From Acidobacteriota bacterium (GTDB taxonomy: Bacteria; Acidobacteriota; Blastocatellia; Pyrinomonadales; Pyrinomonadaceae), in NCBI GenBank assembly GCA_016700075.1, contig CP065000.1, positions 496,001-560,000 on the forward strand: DNA of 64,000 nucleotides, read 5' to 3'. Of the stretch, positions 18,976 through 27,999 are shown one piece after another (within the stretch, counting starts at the first letter, position 1; the number at the start of each line of letters is the position of its first letter). The notes under the pieces are model-generated. The model had not been told where the DNA came from and ran no database searches. It was given only the letters and a program-made list of their open reading frames with translations. The translations under genes were made by a program, and so were the position numbers.

Positions 18976-20582
18976 TTTCTCGCTGCGGGCGGCGGCGGCA
19001 TTTCACCTGCCTTAAACCTCGGCAGCATTTCGTCCCGCATCGCAAGCACGTAAACCGCAGCGGCAAAGATTATCGCAGATTTTTTCACGTCGTCTTCGAT
19101 GATCCTCTCATACGTGTCCAGGTTCGTGTGCCATGTGTGGCTGCCGTATTCGATCGGATCCTGTTGAACACCGATGCCCGGAAGGCCCGCATTATTGAAC
19201 GAAGTGTGATCGGTCCCGCCGAGATTGCGGCTTGTTGTTGCAATGACACCCATGAAGCCGTAATCGGAAAAGGGCGCCGTAGCTTCACGCAGGATAGCAG
19301 CCGCCTCGGGCGGGCCGAAAACGGTCATTCCGCGAATTTTGCCGGTGCCGCTGTCAACGTTGAAATAGCCGCCGAATTTGCTGAAATCAGGGCCCGGAGC
19401 TTCGGCAGATCCAAAATGACGCTTCACATAGGCCTGAGAGCCTAAAAGCCCCTGCTCTTCGCCGCCCCATAGGGCGACGCGGATCGTGCGACGCGGCTTA
19501 ACGCCGATAGCCTTTAGAATACGGGCTGCTTCCATCATCACTGCGCAGCCTATGGCGTTGTCGGTGGCTCCTGTTGCCGCATGCCAGGAATCGAGGTGTC
19601 CGCCGAGCATTATCACTTCGTCTTTCTTGTCCGTACCCGTGATCTCGCCGATAACGTTATAACTCGTCACGCCGTCCGGAACGCTGCGGGTGCGAATATC
19701 AAATTCAAGCCGAACCGGTGTATTTCTCTCGACCAACCGATAGATACGGCCGTAGTCTTCATTCCTCATCACGACGGTCGGAACCACTTTGTTCACGTCG
19801 AATGTCCGGTTGTTGAATGCCCGGATCTGACCATGTTCGCGGCCGGCATCATTGACGCGAACGGCGACATTGTTGGCGACAAGAAATGCATCCAATTGTT
19901 CGGAGACCTGAGCTCCGGTAAGAGCTCCCGGTTTAGCAGGTGCCGCGGGCGGCGGAGGCTGAGCAGCGGGTGGTCCAGACGGCTGAGGAGCATCCGCACC
20001 AAATCGACGCTGCAGGACGTCGTCAGCGATACGTTTTGCAGGAGGATTGAAGTTTACCGGTATTACGCCGGGTTTCCCTACGAGAACGACCTTGCCGTTC
20101 ACCTTCTCTTTCATGCCCTCAAAGTATGCGGTCAATTCCTCTTGTGTCGGCCTTTCCGGCAGCACCATATTCACCGCATCGGTGATCACCACACCTTTAG
20201 TTGAAGGCGTCCAAGCCAATACCTCGAACGTAAGGGTATCTTGGACAGGCCGCTGCATCAGGCCGACAGCTCTCTCAAGCACCCAGCCCGGATGCCCGAA
20301 TTGCCAAGGCTCAAGTTCTCCCTTGTCAAATCCCCAGTTCAGCATTTCCCGAGCTGCCCAGCGTGCCGAATTCACATGATTCGGGCTGCCCGTAAGACGC
20401 GGACCATAAAGATCGGTAAGGAAGTGAAGCGAGTTCATGATGGTCGATCTTTCCATGCCCTCTTTTCGTATCGCAGCGTAAACCTCATCGCGCGATGCCT
20501 GTGCAAATAATGCCGAAGGTGTAAAGATCGAAACGATCAACAATAGTGCTGCAAAGTGTTTGACTGTAGATATTCTCTTCAT
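18972..20582 (-). CDS. M28 family zinc aminopeptidase, secreted
   Basis: Secreted metallopeptidase of 536 residues with a signal peptide (about 1-27, ending LFAQA). A PA-like insert (about 135-270) contains a Pro/Ala-rich linker. The catalytic M28 domain shows the zinc ligands in GGHLDSW and TGATDNAIG, the general base in [11 protein letters not shown], and later VDSGTG and GGTDHTSF. Expected to cleave N-terminal residues from peptides outside the inner membrane. Monocistronic and convergent with nth. Confidence 0.9.
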   Translation of the reverse strand: MKRISTVKHFAALLLIVSIFTPSALFAQASRDEVYAAIRKEGMERSTIMNSLHFLTDLYGPRLTGSPNHVNSARWAAREMLNWGFDKGELEPWQFGHPGWVLERAVGLMQRPVQDTLTFEVLAWTPSTKGVVITDAVNMVLPERPTQEELTAYFEGMKEKVNGKVVLVGKPGVIPVNFNPPAKRIADDVLQRRFGADAPQPSGPPAAQPPPPAAPAKPGALTGAQVSEQLDAFLVANNVAVRVNDAGREHGQIRAFNNRTFDVNKVVPTVVMRNEDYGRIYRLVERNTPVRLEFDIRTRSVPDGVTSYNVIGEITGTDKKDEVIMLGGHLDSWHAATGATDNAIGCAVMMEAARILKAIGVKPRRTIRVALWGGEEQGLLGSQAYVKRHFGSAEAPGPDFSKFGGYFNVDSGTGKIRGMTVFGPPEAAAILREATAPFSDYGFMGVIATTSRNLGGTDHTSFNNAGLPGIGVQQDPIEYGSHTWHTNLDTYERIIEDDVKKSAIIFAAAVYVLAMRDEMLPRFKAGEMPPPPAARN

Positions 20583-20689
20583 TGCTTGTCTGAAACGCCT
20601 TTAGGCAAACGGATCAATAGCCTCCGCAAAACCTGAAATACAAGGCGTATTACGCGTAATTATACCCTAGACGGGGCGAATTTGTTTCA

Positions 20690-21409
20690 ATGCCTGAAAT
20701 AGATATCAAAAGATCATTGCGCTGTGTTTCCTCCGCGATCGGATTCGCGGCTCTTATCTGCTTGCTTACGGCCGCGGGCTACGGGCAGTCACGGACAGAC
20801 GAGATATTCAACCGCGCCATCGACAAACAAAAGGCCGGCGATCTGAAAGGGGCCGTTGCTGAATATACAAAGGTGATCGGTCTAGATCCTGCAGACTATG
20901 ACGCGTTCAATAATCGAGGCCTGCTGAAAAAACGGCTAGACGACGAAATGGGTGCGATCGCAGATTTTTCCAGGGCGATCGCCATCGACCCAAAGCGAGC
21001 GGAAGCTTGGATGAATCGGGGCATTTCCTACTTTCGGAACGGCGAGATCGAAAAGGCCCTCTCTGATTATGAAAAAGCGATAGCTGCCGAGCCGGCAAAT
21101 GCGTCCCCATATTACAATAGAGCGACCTTAAGATTTGCTCAGAGAGAGTTCCGGTATGCTATCGCGGACCTCAGTCGTGTGATCGAATTGCGGCCGAAAC
21201 ATTCTCGGGCCTTCGCCAATCGAGCGAAGTCCAAGTTCGAACTCGGCGATATCAATGGAGCCATCGCGGATATTTCGTCTGCCATAGAGATCTCCGGCGG
21301 CACCGCTGAGTTTTACCTGGAGCGGGCAAGATTCTATCGCGCAAACAAGAGTCAGACTTTGGCTGCTGCTGACGAAAAGCTCGCCGCATCGCTTGTCCCG
21401 AAGAAATAA
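20690..21409 (+). CDS. TPR repeat protein, exported
   Basis: About 239 residues: an N-terminal signal or anchor helix (about 15-33, ending AAGYGQS) followed by five tetratricopeptide units, each with the W/N-x-x-G-x3-Y/F and A-x-x-D/E-P pattern (for example AWMNRGISYFRNGEIEKAL). TPRs form a scaffold for protein contacts; the partner is unknown. Convergent with the next gene, with seven bases between stops. Confidence 0.8.
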   Translation: MPEIDIKRSLRCVSSAIGFAALICLLTAAGYGQSRTDEIFNRAIDKQKAGDLKGAVAEYTKVIGLDPADYDAFNNRGLLKKRLDDEMGAIADFSRAIAIDPKRAEAWMNRGISYFRNGEIEKALSDYEKAIAAEPANASPYYNRATLRFAQREFRYAIADLSRVIELRPKHSRAFANRAKSKFELGDINGAIADISSAIEISGGTAEFYLERARFYRANKSQTLAAADEKLAASLVPKK

Positions 21410-21416
21410 ACAGAAT

Positions 21417-23132
21417 TTACGGCATGACGACGTCGATCCTTGACGCCGATGCAAAGCCGGCATATTTGCCGTTGCTGTTGATTAGTGTGACCTGCTTGAA
21501 TCCGATGGCCGAGCCTTCCTGCATCATACGCTGGAGGTATTCCTGCCGCTTCTCCTTCGGAAAAGCATCCCAGCTCGGGTTCATTTGCAGATACAGATTC
21601 TCACCGGAGAGTTTTGCAACCCTTACCTGTTCGGCCAATTGAGCGTTCTGAATGCTGATCGGAGCAACCCCTGCGGTGCTGACATCTTCGCGCACGACAT
21701 AGTTGCCCCAAATATAAACTCCGACGGCACCCGCGATCAGCAATGCCGACAGCACTAAGAGCCACTTGTTTACCTCGAACGCGTTTTCGAGAAGATTTGA
21801 AGCGAACTTCGGCATCGATAGCCGAGATCCGAGGGAGATAGGAGCCTCTGCCTCATTCGTTTGCGGAGATTCGTCTTCGAACCGTTCTATGATCTCCGGA
21901 GCTTCGCTTTCGGTCTCTTCTTCTTTAGCACTTCCTGCTTTCAGGACGTCGACCAAATGCAGCGTCCTTGCCGCGGCCTCCGAGATCGCATCGTGATCGT
22001 GGTCCGCGTATTTCGACTCCAACGCCTCGGCGTCCATCTTGTCCTTTTCGCGCTCGATCAAAGAAACATACGCATTGCCAATACGAACATTTGCTTCAAT
22101 TGCCGCGGCAGTAACGTTAGGAGCGTAAAATAGATCGCTGATGCTTTCTTTGAACATTCTCAGCCGTTCAAAGAATTCGTTCTTGAGCAGTTGGTCGAAC
22201 GTCGCGGCATTCTCAGCTTCTTCTGCGAGATCCGCGAAACTGAGCGCGGTCAACAGCAGTTTGGACTCATCGTCCTCGTCCGCTGCATATAGAGGCACGC
22301 TTGCCCACTCTTCATAGAGCGTATTGATATGGCCGAGCATTTCCTCGCGATTGAAGAGGCATGAGCGGCGTTCCATACCGATGCTCTTTGAGAAGAGTCG
22401 CGTGATAATGAAATCGAATTTAGCCCGAACATCCTCTGTATGAGGCAAGTTCCGGTAGAACCGGGCGAGAGCCAGCATGGCCTGTGAACTGAGCACGGGC
22501 CTGGAATTGTCTACGAATTGCCTCAGGCTCGCCACTCTGATGGCCTTGTCACGCTCGGCGAGTGCCGTACACCAGGCCTCGGTCTCTTGAAGCAGATTGA
22601 ATTCAGCGGCAAGATACTTCTCGGAATCGACACCTTCGGACGATTGCAGAAAGATGTTAAGGGTCTTCTTGACGTTGAAATCGTCAAAAGGTTTCGGGAT
22701 GACCTTCAGGTATTCGCGTTCGATCCCCGCGAGAATATGATCGACCATTTGAAGGCTCGATACTTCAGACGAGGCTCGCTTTTGGAAAAACTCCTTGTCT
22801 CTCTTTTTGGGCGGTTCCTTTGCGTCCAACGGCTTTTCGGCACCTGCAAGGTTAGCGGCCGGGGCTTGCGCAGTAGGGTCGCCGTGACGCTCCAATCCTT
22901 CGATATGTTCCGTTTCCGATTTGTCCGGCGTGGTTTCGACGGCCTCGTTGTCCGGTCCAAAGGAGTGATCTTCCGCCGAACCGAGATCTTCGGTAACAGC
23001 TTCATCGATCACGTCCATTTTGGCACTTTTCCCGGCGCGATTGCTCGCAGCGCCCGCCTCGGTTTCAATAACTGTTTCTTCGAGAAGGTTCTCTTCTTTT
23101 AACTCTTCTACAAGATCCTGGAAGACATTCAT
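21417..23132 (-). CDS. hypothetical single-pass membrane protein with large acidic cytoplasmic region
   Basis: About 571 residues from ATG 23132, which has AGGTG eight bases upstream; a GTG nine bases earlier is also in frame. The first 130 residues are acidic and low in complexity, residues about 130-400 are helical, one transmembrane helix sits near 475-495 (WLLVLSALLIAGAVGVYIWG), and a short external domain follows. No family recognised. It follows the pilin gene on the same strand after about 57 bases, so it could share the sigma-54-driven transcript; a role in pilus function is only a positional guess. Confidence 0.7.
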   Translation of the reverse strand: MNVFQDLVEELKEENLLEETVIETEAGAASNRAGKSAKMDVIDEAVTEDLGSAEDHSFGPDNEAVETTPDKSETEHIEGLERHGDPTAQAPAANLAGAEKPLDAKEPPKKRDKEFFQKRASSEVSSLQMVDHILAGIEREYLKVIPKPFDDFNVKKTLNIFLQSSEGVDSEKYLAAEFNLLQETEAWCTALAERDKAIRVASLRQFVDNSRPVLSSQAMLALARFYRNLPHTEDVRAKFDFIITRLFSKSIGMERRSCLFNREEMLGHINTLYEEWASVPLYAADEDDESKLLLTALSFADLAEEAENAATFDQLLKNEFFERLRMFKESISDLFYAPNVTAAAIEANVRIGNAYVSLIEREKDKMDAEALESKYADHDHDAISEAAARTLHLVDVLKAGSAKEEETESEAPEIIERFEDESPQTNEAEAPISLGSRLSMPKFASNLLENAFEVNKWLLVLSALLIAGAVGVYIWGNYVVREDVSTAGVAPISIQNAQLAEQVRVAKLSGENLYLQMNPSWDAFPKEKRQEYLQRMMQEGSAIGFKQVTLINSNGKYAGFASASRIDVVMP

Positions 23133-23188
23133 GGATGGCACCTATCGGGGCAAGATGGTGTGAAAACGGGGAGAGGATTTTAAGAACC

Positions 23189-23611
23189 CTACGGGAGTAT
23201 CTGCCTGATCTCGCCGGTCTGGGTTATTTCGTAGACATAGGTCACGCCTTCTCCCGTTACGTTTCTGGTAGCGGTGATGGTGTAACCGTTTCTTAGTTCG
23301 GCGTCTGTCGGTGAGGCCGGTGAGTTCGCCAAGACGAATTTCCCGCGAGTAATTTCGTTACCGAGTTGGGTACCGATGCTGCTTGAAAGAAGATTATTGA
23401 TCTCGGTAATTCGTCCGAATCTGTTGTTCTGAGTGAAATAAGCCACCTGTGTCGAAGCCACGGTGCGAAGTGTCGCGAACGTATTCCCATTCTCAGCGGC
23501 TCGCACTCCTTTTTGAAGGGCCGGTACCGCCAGTGCAGCGATCACCGCAACAACTACGACTACGATCAACAACTCGATCAGCGAGAATCCTTTTTCTTCA
23601 GTTCCTTTCAT
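23189..23611 (-). CDS. type IV pilin / pseudopilin
   Basis: Prepilin of about 140 residues with a classic class III signal: a short basic leader ending in Gly, then FSLIELL with the Glu at position 5 of the mature protein and a 20-residue hydrophobic helix. ATG 23611 (AGGTG just upstream) gives an eight-residue leader; a GTG at 23620 would add three residues. A prepilin peptidase would cleave after the Gly. The remainder is a small variable beta domain. A consensus sigma-54 promoter lies about 170 bases upstream, as is usual for pilA. Major pilin versus minor pseudopilin is not decided. Confidence 0.88.
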   Translation of the reverse strand: MKGTEEKGFSLIELLIVVVVVAVIAALAVPALQKGVRAAENGNTFATLRTVASTQVAYFTQNNRFGRITEINNLLSSSIGTQLGNEITRGKFVLANSPASPTDAELRNGYTITATRNVTGEGVTYVYEITQTGEIRQILP

Positions 23612-23764
23612 TACCGTCACCTGCGTTCCTAAGGGTGTTAGCGTCTAAACTGACACTTTTTGGCACTCGATCTATGACAAGATACGGCAACATTGGTGCG
23701 TCCTTGATCACGAAAACCGCCTTTTGGCCTTGTTTCTTGGGCATATTGGCCGAATGCCGGTTCT

Positions 23765-23807
23765 CCGAAACTAGGTTTTAGCAAAGTTCGTGCCAGTCTA
23801 GTTTCGG
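23765..23807. repeat. 10-bp perfect inverted repeat bracketing the pilin promoter
   Basis: CCGAAACTAG at 23765-23774 and CTAGTTTCGG at 23798-23807 are exact reverse complements with a 23-bp spacer. The spacer contains the whole sigma-54 element. It could be an operator pair or a cruciform/hairpin; nothing in the sequence decides which. Confidence 0.75.
23780..23795 (-). promoter_or_regulatory. sigma-54 (RpoN) promoter of the pilin gene
   Basis: Read on the minus strand the site is TGGCACGAACTTTGCT, a full match to the TGGCAC-N5-TTGCT consensus with the GG and GC elements ten bases apart. Transcription should start near 23769, leaving a leader of about 150 bases before the pilin gene. Sigma-54 with a PilR-type activator is the known control of pilA in many bacteria. 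No activator gene is next to it. Confidence 0.85.
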
Positions 23808-23927
23808 CCCTCATTGTAAATTTTTGTGATTTTTTTAAAAACCGCTTGTTTTTTTCCTGATATTTATTAAGCTATATCTTTTTTGCGTAAAGGTTAACAG
23901 CCTATTCATACACTGAGGAATAAGCCA

Positions 23928-25868
23928 TTGAGCACCGTCATCGATCAGACGAAAGAGATCTACGGCATCGACAACTGGGGAGCCGACTATTTCGGAGTTA
24001 ACAGGAAAGGTAATCTAACCGTTATCTCGCCTGAAAACGACACCCACACGGCAGACGTAAAGGAGATCGTTGACGATCTTCACAAGAGCGGATTCTCTGC
24101 TCCGGTACTCTTGCGTTTTCCGCAGCTTATTTTCGGTCAGGTCCGAAAACTCCAGATCGCATTTCGAAAGTCTATAAAAGAGTTCGAATATAACGGCGGC
24201 CATTTATGCGTCTTTCCGATGAAGGTCAATCAAAACCGCGCCGTCATTGAGGAATACCTGAAGGAAGGATCCCGGCACGGCTTCGGCCTTGAGGCAGGTT
24301 CGAAAGCCGAACTCTATGCGGCGTTGGGGCTTGAGCAGGCCAAGGACAGCCTTCTCGTATTGAATGGATTCAAAGATCGCGATTTTGTTCAGCTTGCCTT
24401 TGCGGGAGCTGCTGCCGGCAAGAACGTCGTCATCGTGATCGAAAAATTGGGCGAGCTCGAACACACGATCGCGATCGCGAAAAAGGAGCTTAAGAACGAC
24501 CCGAATACGCCGATGCCAATGCTGGGCGTAAGGGTCAAGCTTTACTCTAAGGGCTCTGGAAAATGGGAAAAGTCCGGCGGCGAAGCAGCCAAGTTCGGTC
24601 TGACTACGACTGAGATCCTCGAGGTGATCCACCGCTTGCGGGAAGAAGGTCAGCTGGATCTGTTAAGGCTGCTGCACTTTCACATCGGCAGCCAGCTGAC
24701 CGATATCAAGCGCATCAAGAATGCGATGAAAGAGGCCGCCCGCACCTACTCCAAGATCCACAAAATGGGAGCGCCGATCGAATATCTTGACGTTGGCGGC
24801 GGCATGGCCGTGGACTACGACGGCTCGCGCACGTCCTTCGTATCGTCCGCCAACTACAACGCACGCGAATTTGCGAACGACGTCATTTGGGTGATAAAGA
24901 CGGTTTGCGATGATGAGGACGTTCCCCATCCTACCATCATTCAGGAGAGCGGCCGCTATCTGTCCGCGTATCATGCGATCCTGGTGACGAACGTTCAAGA
25001 CGAGATAGAAACTGTCGTTGAGAGTCGCGTTCCCGTCTCGGTCGGTGTCAATGACAAACAGATCGTTCACGAATTGTTCGAGCTTAGAGAATCGATAAAC
25101 AGCAAGAACTATCGCGAGTATTACCACGATGCGCTTGAACATCGCGACGAATTGTTCACGATGTTCAATCTCGGCCTGATCGATCTGGAGGATAAAGGAA
25201 AGGGCGAGGTGCTCTTTTGGGATATCTGTGAAAAGGCGGACCAATTTGCCCAACAGAAAAAATATGTTGCCGAAGAATTTGACGAGCTTCGGCAGCTGAT
25301 GTGTGCAAAATATTTAGCTAATTTCTCGGTTTTTCGGTCAATGCCTGACAATTGGGCACTCGAACAACTGTTCCCGATAGTTCCGATACATAAGCTCAAC
25401 AAAAAGCCTACTGAATATGCTACGCTATGTGATATAACCTGCGATTCGGATGGCATCGTGGACAAGTTCGTCGATCTGCACGACGTCAAAGAGATATTGG
25501 AATTGCACAGCCTGACAAAGGATGAACCGTATTACATCGCAATGATGCTTGTTGGGGCATATCAGGAAGTGATGGGTAACAACCACAACTTGTTCGGCGT
25601 CCCGCATGAGGCACATATTTACATCAGCGAAGAAGGATATATGATACGTAACGTCATCCCCGGCGATCGGCTGAAAGACGCCGTAAGGAGCGTACGTTTC
25701 GACAATGACGTTCTGCAGTCAACGTATCGAAAAGCGATAGAAAAGCAGGTAAAAGAAGGCCGCATCAGCGACGACGCCGGCCAACGGATGATCAATTTCT
25801 ATAAGAGCCAAGAGGACGGATATACGTATCTTTCCCCGAATGGCTACGAAAAAACGAAAAAAAGATAA
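23928..25868 (+). CDS. speA: biosynthetic arginine decarboxylase
   Basis: PLP enzyme of 646 residues converting arginine to agmatine and CO2, the first step of polyamine synthesis. The PLP lysine is K99 in FPMKVNQN, with HIGSQ and LDVGGGMAVDYDGS further on, as in SpeA. The start is TTG, supported by GAGGAA ten bases upstream and by homology from the first residues (IYGIDNWGADYFGVN). The upstream 307-base gap to the pilin gene is very AT-rich near 23820-23885 and should hold the promoter. It is followed after 23 bases by the DHS-like gene. Confidence 0.94.
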   Translation: MSTVIDQTKEIYGIDNWGADYFGVNRKGNLTVISPENDTHTADVKEIVDDLHKSGFSAPVLLRFPQLIFGQVRKLQIAFRKSIKEFEYNGGHLCVFPMKVNQNRAVIEEYLKEGSRHGFGLEAGSKAELYAALGLEQAKDSLLVLNGFKDRDFVQLAFAGAAAGKNVVIVIEKLGELEHTIAIAKKELKNDPNTPMPMLGVRVKLYSKGSGKWEKSGGEAAKFGLTTTEILEVIHRLREEGQLDLLRLLHFHIGSQLTDIKRIKNAMKEAARTYSKIHKMGAPIEYLDVGGGMAVDYDGSRTSFVSSANYNAREFANDVIWVIKTVCDDEDVPHPTIIQESGRYLSAYHAILVTNVQDEIETVVESRVPVSVGVNDKQIVHELFELRESINSKNYREYYHDALEHRDELFTMFNLGLIDLEDKGKGEVLFWDICEKADQFAQQKKYVAEEFDELRQLMCAKYLANFSVFRSMPDNWALEQLFPIVPIHKLNKKPTEYATLCDITCDSDGIVDKFVDLHDVKEILELHSLTKDEPYYIAMMLVGAYQEVMGNNHNLFGVPHEAHIYISEEGYMIRNVIPGDRLKDAVRSVRFDNDVLQSTYRKAIEKQVKEGRISDDAGQRMINFYKSQEDGYTYLSPNGYEKTKKR

Positions 25869-25891
25869 CAACTTAATTGGATGGAAAAACT

Positions 25892-26953
25892 ATGGTAGCT
25901 CAGAAAAAGACCAAGGCTTCAAAATACTTGACGGTTCCGACTCGGCCGGTACCCATTGACAGGGACCGATCGGTCGCAGGACTGCTCGAGAAGATGGAAG
26001 GGGCCGGTTTTGGAGCAAAACAAATGGCAGAGGCCCACCGCATTTGGCTGGATATGCTGGACGACAACTCCACGATCTACATGTGCGGTACCGGCAATCT
26101 GATCACCTCGGGAATGCGTCGGCTCCTCGCTTACGTCATCAAGAACCGCTTCGTTGACGTAATTGTCATGTCCGGCGACGTTCTCTATCACGATATTCAC
26201 GAAGTTCTCGGACGCAATCATTATCAGGCTCACCCGAGCATGAGCGATGAGGATCTGGAATCCTCCGATGTCGTTCGTGTTGGAGATGTAATGGCCAATC
26301 GTGAAGAGTATCAGGAAGCCGACGAGTGGATAGGCAGCGTAATAAACCAGCTGGAGCTTTCCAGGTCCTACTCTATCCGTGAATTCCTCCATCTTCTTGG
26401 CCGCGAACTTTCGGAGATCGCTAACGAGGACGGAATTTTGACGTCTGCGTACAAGGCCAGGATCCCTGTTTTTTGCCCTGATCTGCCAGGCTCATCTCTT
26501 TCGGTCGGTATTGCCCGTGCTAAGTTCGAGAAGAAGATCGCACTTTCTCTTGACGTCACGCAAGACACGATGGAACTGATGTCGATCGCTCAGAAAACCC
26601 GTAATTCAGCGATGATCGCTCTCGGCAGCACTCGCAGCCAAGACATGGTCAACCTGATGGAGGCGGCGTCATACATCACGCGTACTAACACTCGCGGACA
26701 CAAGTACGCGATCTCGATCGCGACCGACCAAGTGCCTCTTGATACCAGGACGCCTTCCTACTCCGGCAATCACACGAATGTTTTCGGAAAGCTCCTGAAA
26801 GGTGCCACAACCGCTTTCGTCCCATGCGATCCGTCGATCGCATTGCCGATGGTGATAACCGCTCTGTCACAGACCGCCGCTAAGTTCATGAAAGGCCGCA
26901 AGCGGCCGACTTTCAGCTTTTCGGGCCGCGACATGACCGTCGATGTGCCGTAG
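25892..26953 (+). CDS. deoxyhypusine synthase-like protein, probable homospermidine synthase
   Basis: NAD-dependent aminobutyl transferase fold of 353 residues. The segment NHTNVFGK aligns with the active-site region of deoxyhypusine synthase, and K300 matches its catalytic lysine. Bacteria lack eIF5A, and bacterial DHS-like enzymes are known to make homospermidine from putrescine. Placement between arginine decarboxylase and agmatinase supports a polyamine role here. ATG 25892 is used; a TTG five codons earlier is in frame but lacks support. A terminator follows immediately. Confidence 0.85.
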   Translation: MVAQKKTKASKYLTVPTRPVPIDRDRSVAGLLEKMEGAGFGAKQMAEAHRIWLDMLDDNSTIYMCGTGNLITSGMRRLLAYVIKNRFVDVIVMSGDVLYHDIHEVLGRNHYQAHPSMSDEDLESSDVVRVGDVMANREEYQEADEWIGSVINQLELSRSYSIREFLHLLGRELSEIANEDGILTSAYKARIPVFCPDLPGSSLSVGIARAKFEKKIALSLDVTQDTMELMSIAQKTRNSAMIALGSTRSQDMVNLMEAASYITRTNTRGHKYAISIATDQVPLDTRTPSYSGNHTNVFGKLLKGATTAFVPCDPSIALPMVITALSQTAAKFMKGRKRPTFSFSGRDMTVDVP

Positions 26954-26977
26954 TCGCATTGAATTTGTCATTTCTAC

Positions 26978-27020
26978 AATGGAAAATGGGTTTAACTGCC
27001 CGTTTTCCATTTTTCTTTTC
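26978..27020 (+). terminator. intrinsic terminator between the DHS-like gene and agmatinase
   Basis: A 13-bp stem (26978-26990 with 26999-27011, one G-T wobble) and an 8-base loop lead into a T-rich tract. It lies 25 bases after the DHS-like stop and just before the agmatinase start, so the agmatinase may have its own promoter or depend on read-through. Confidence 0.8.
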
Positions 27021-27028
27021 GGGTATTG

Positions 27029-27937
27029 ATGTCTTGTATGTCTGAATCATCCAATTTACCAATGAACTTCGGCGGCATTGACGAACCGCATTATTTTGAC
27101 CGTGAAAATGCACGGATTTTGATCTTGCCCGTTTCATACGAAGGCACAGTGTCCTACGGCAGCGGCACCGGGAACGGTGCAGAGGCAATAATCGATGCTT
27201 CGCGGAATATGGAACTCTATGAGGAGGAAACTTCGGCCGAGGTCTACAAACTTGGGATACACACTTTGCCGACCGTTCGGCCTCGGGAAACTCCGGATGA
27301 GATGATGGCGGAACTGTATAAGCAGTCTGTTTCGATCGTGGCGCCGAACAAGTTCGTTTGTATGATCGGCGGAGAGCATTCCATTTCTGCTCCCGTTATA
27401 AGGGCTCACAATGAGCGCTATGAGGATCTGAGCGTGCTGCAGATCGATGCACACGCCGACCTTCGCGACAGCTACGACGGTACCGAGCATTCACATGCGT
27501 CGATCATGGCACGCGTCGTAAAAGATATGCGAATACCTTCGGTGCAGGTCGGCATCAGGTCCATCTCTGCAGATGAAGCCGTTTCACTGAGAGAAGGACT
27601 GCCTACCAAGATCTACTGGGCGAAAGACGTAGTCGGAAGGACGGACTGGATAAACGAAGCTGTGGACGCACTTTCCGATAACGTCTATTTGACCATCGAC
27701 ATTGACGGGCTCGACCCAAGTATCGTCCCGACGACGGGAACACCTGAACCGGGCGGATTGGGTTGGTATGAAACATTAGAGCTGATACGGACCACTGCTC
27801 GACGCAAGAATATTGTCGGCATGGATCTGGTCGAATATTCTTATTCGCCGGAATATCCGTCGCCCGCATTTCTTTGCGCAAAACTGATCTATAAATCACT
27901 CGCATATATTTTTGCCGATGAAACACCGAAGATCTGA
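27029..27937 (+). CDS. speB: agmatinase
   Basis: Ureohydrolase that splits agmatine into putrescine and urea. The manganese ligands are all visible: GGEHS, DAHADLR and DIDGLDPS. About 302 residues. The start is uncertain: ATG at 27029, 27038 and 27062 are in frame, and none has a strong ribosome site because the preceding terminator fills the space. With speA and the DHS-like gene this completes arginine to putrescine to homospermidine. Confidence 0.92.
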   Translation: MSCMSESSNLPMNFGGIDEPHYFDRENARILILPVSYEGTVSYGSGTGNGAEAIIDASRNMELYEEETSAEVYKLGIHTLPTVRPRETPDEMMAELYKQSVSIVAPNKFVCMIGGEHSISAPVIRAHNERYEDLSVLQIDAHADLRDSYDGTEHSHASIMARVVKDMRIPSVQVGIRSISADEAVSLREGLPTKIYWAKDVVGRTDWINEAVDALSDNVYLTIDIDGLDPSIVPTTGTPEPGGLGWYETLELIRTTARRKNIVGMDLVEYSYSPEYPSPAFLCAKLIYKSLAYIFADETPKI

Positions 27938-27999
27938 TCTTCACGGCCATCGAACATTGCAGTCGGCCGCATCGTATAGAACTTTTTCGGAGTTGTGAC

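Noticed and set aside
23641..23660. Second sigma-54 element near TTGGCACTCG on the plus strand
   Set aside because: The -24 part is good, but no TTGC follows at the required spacing.
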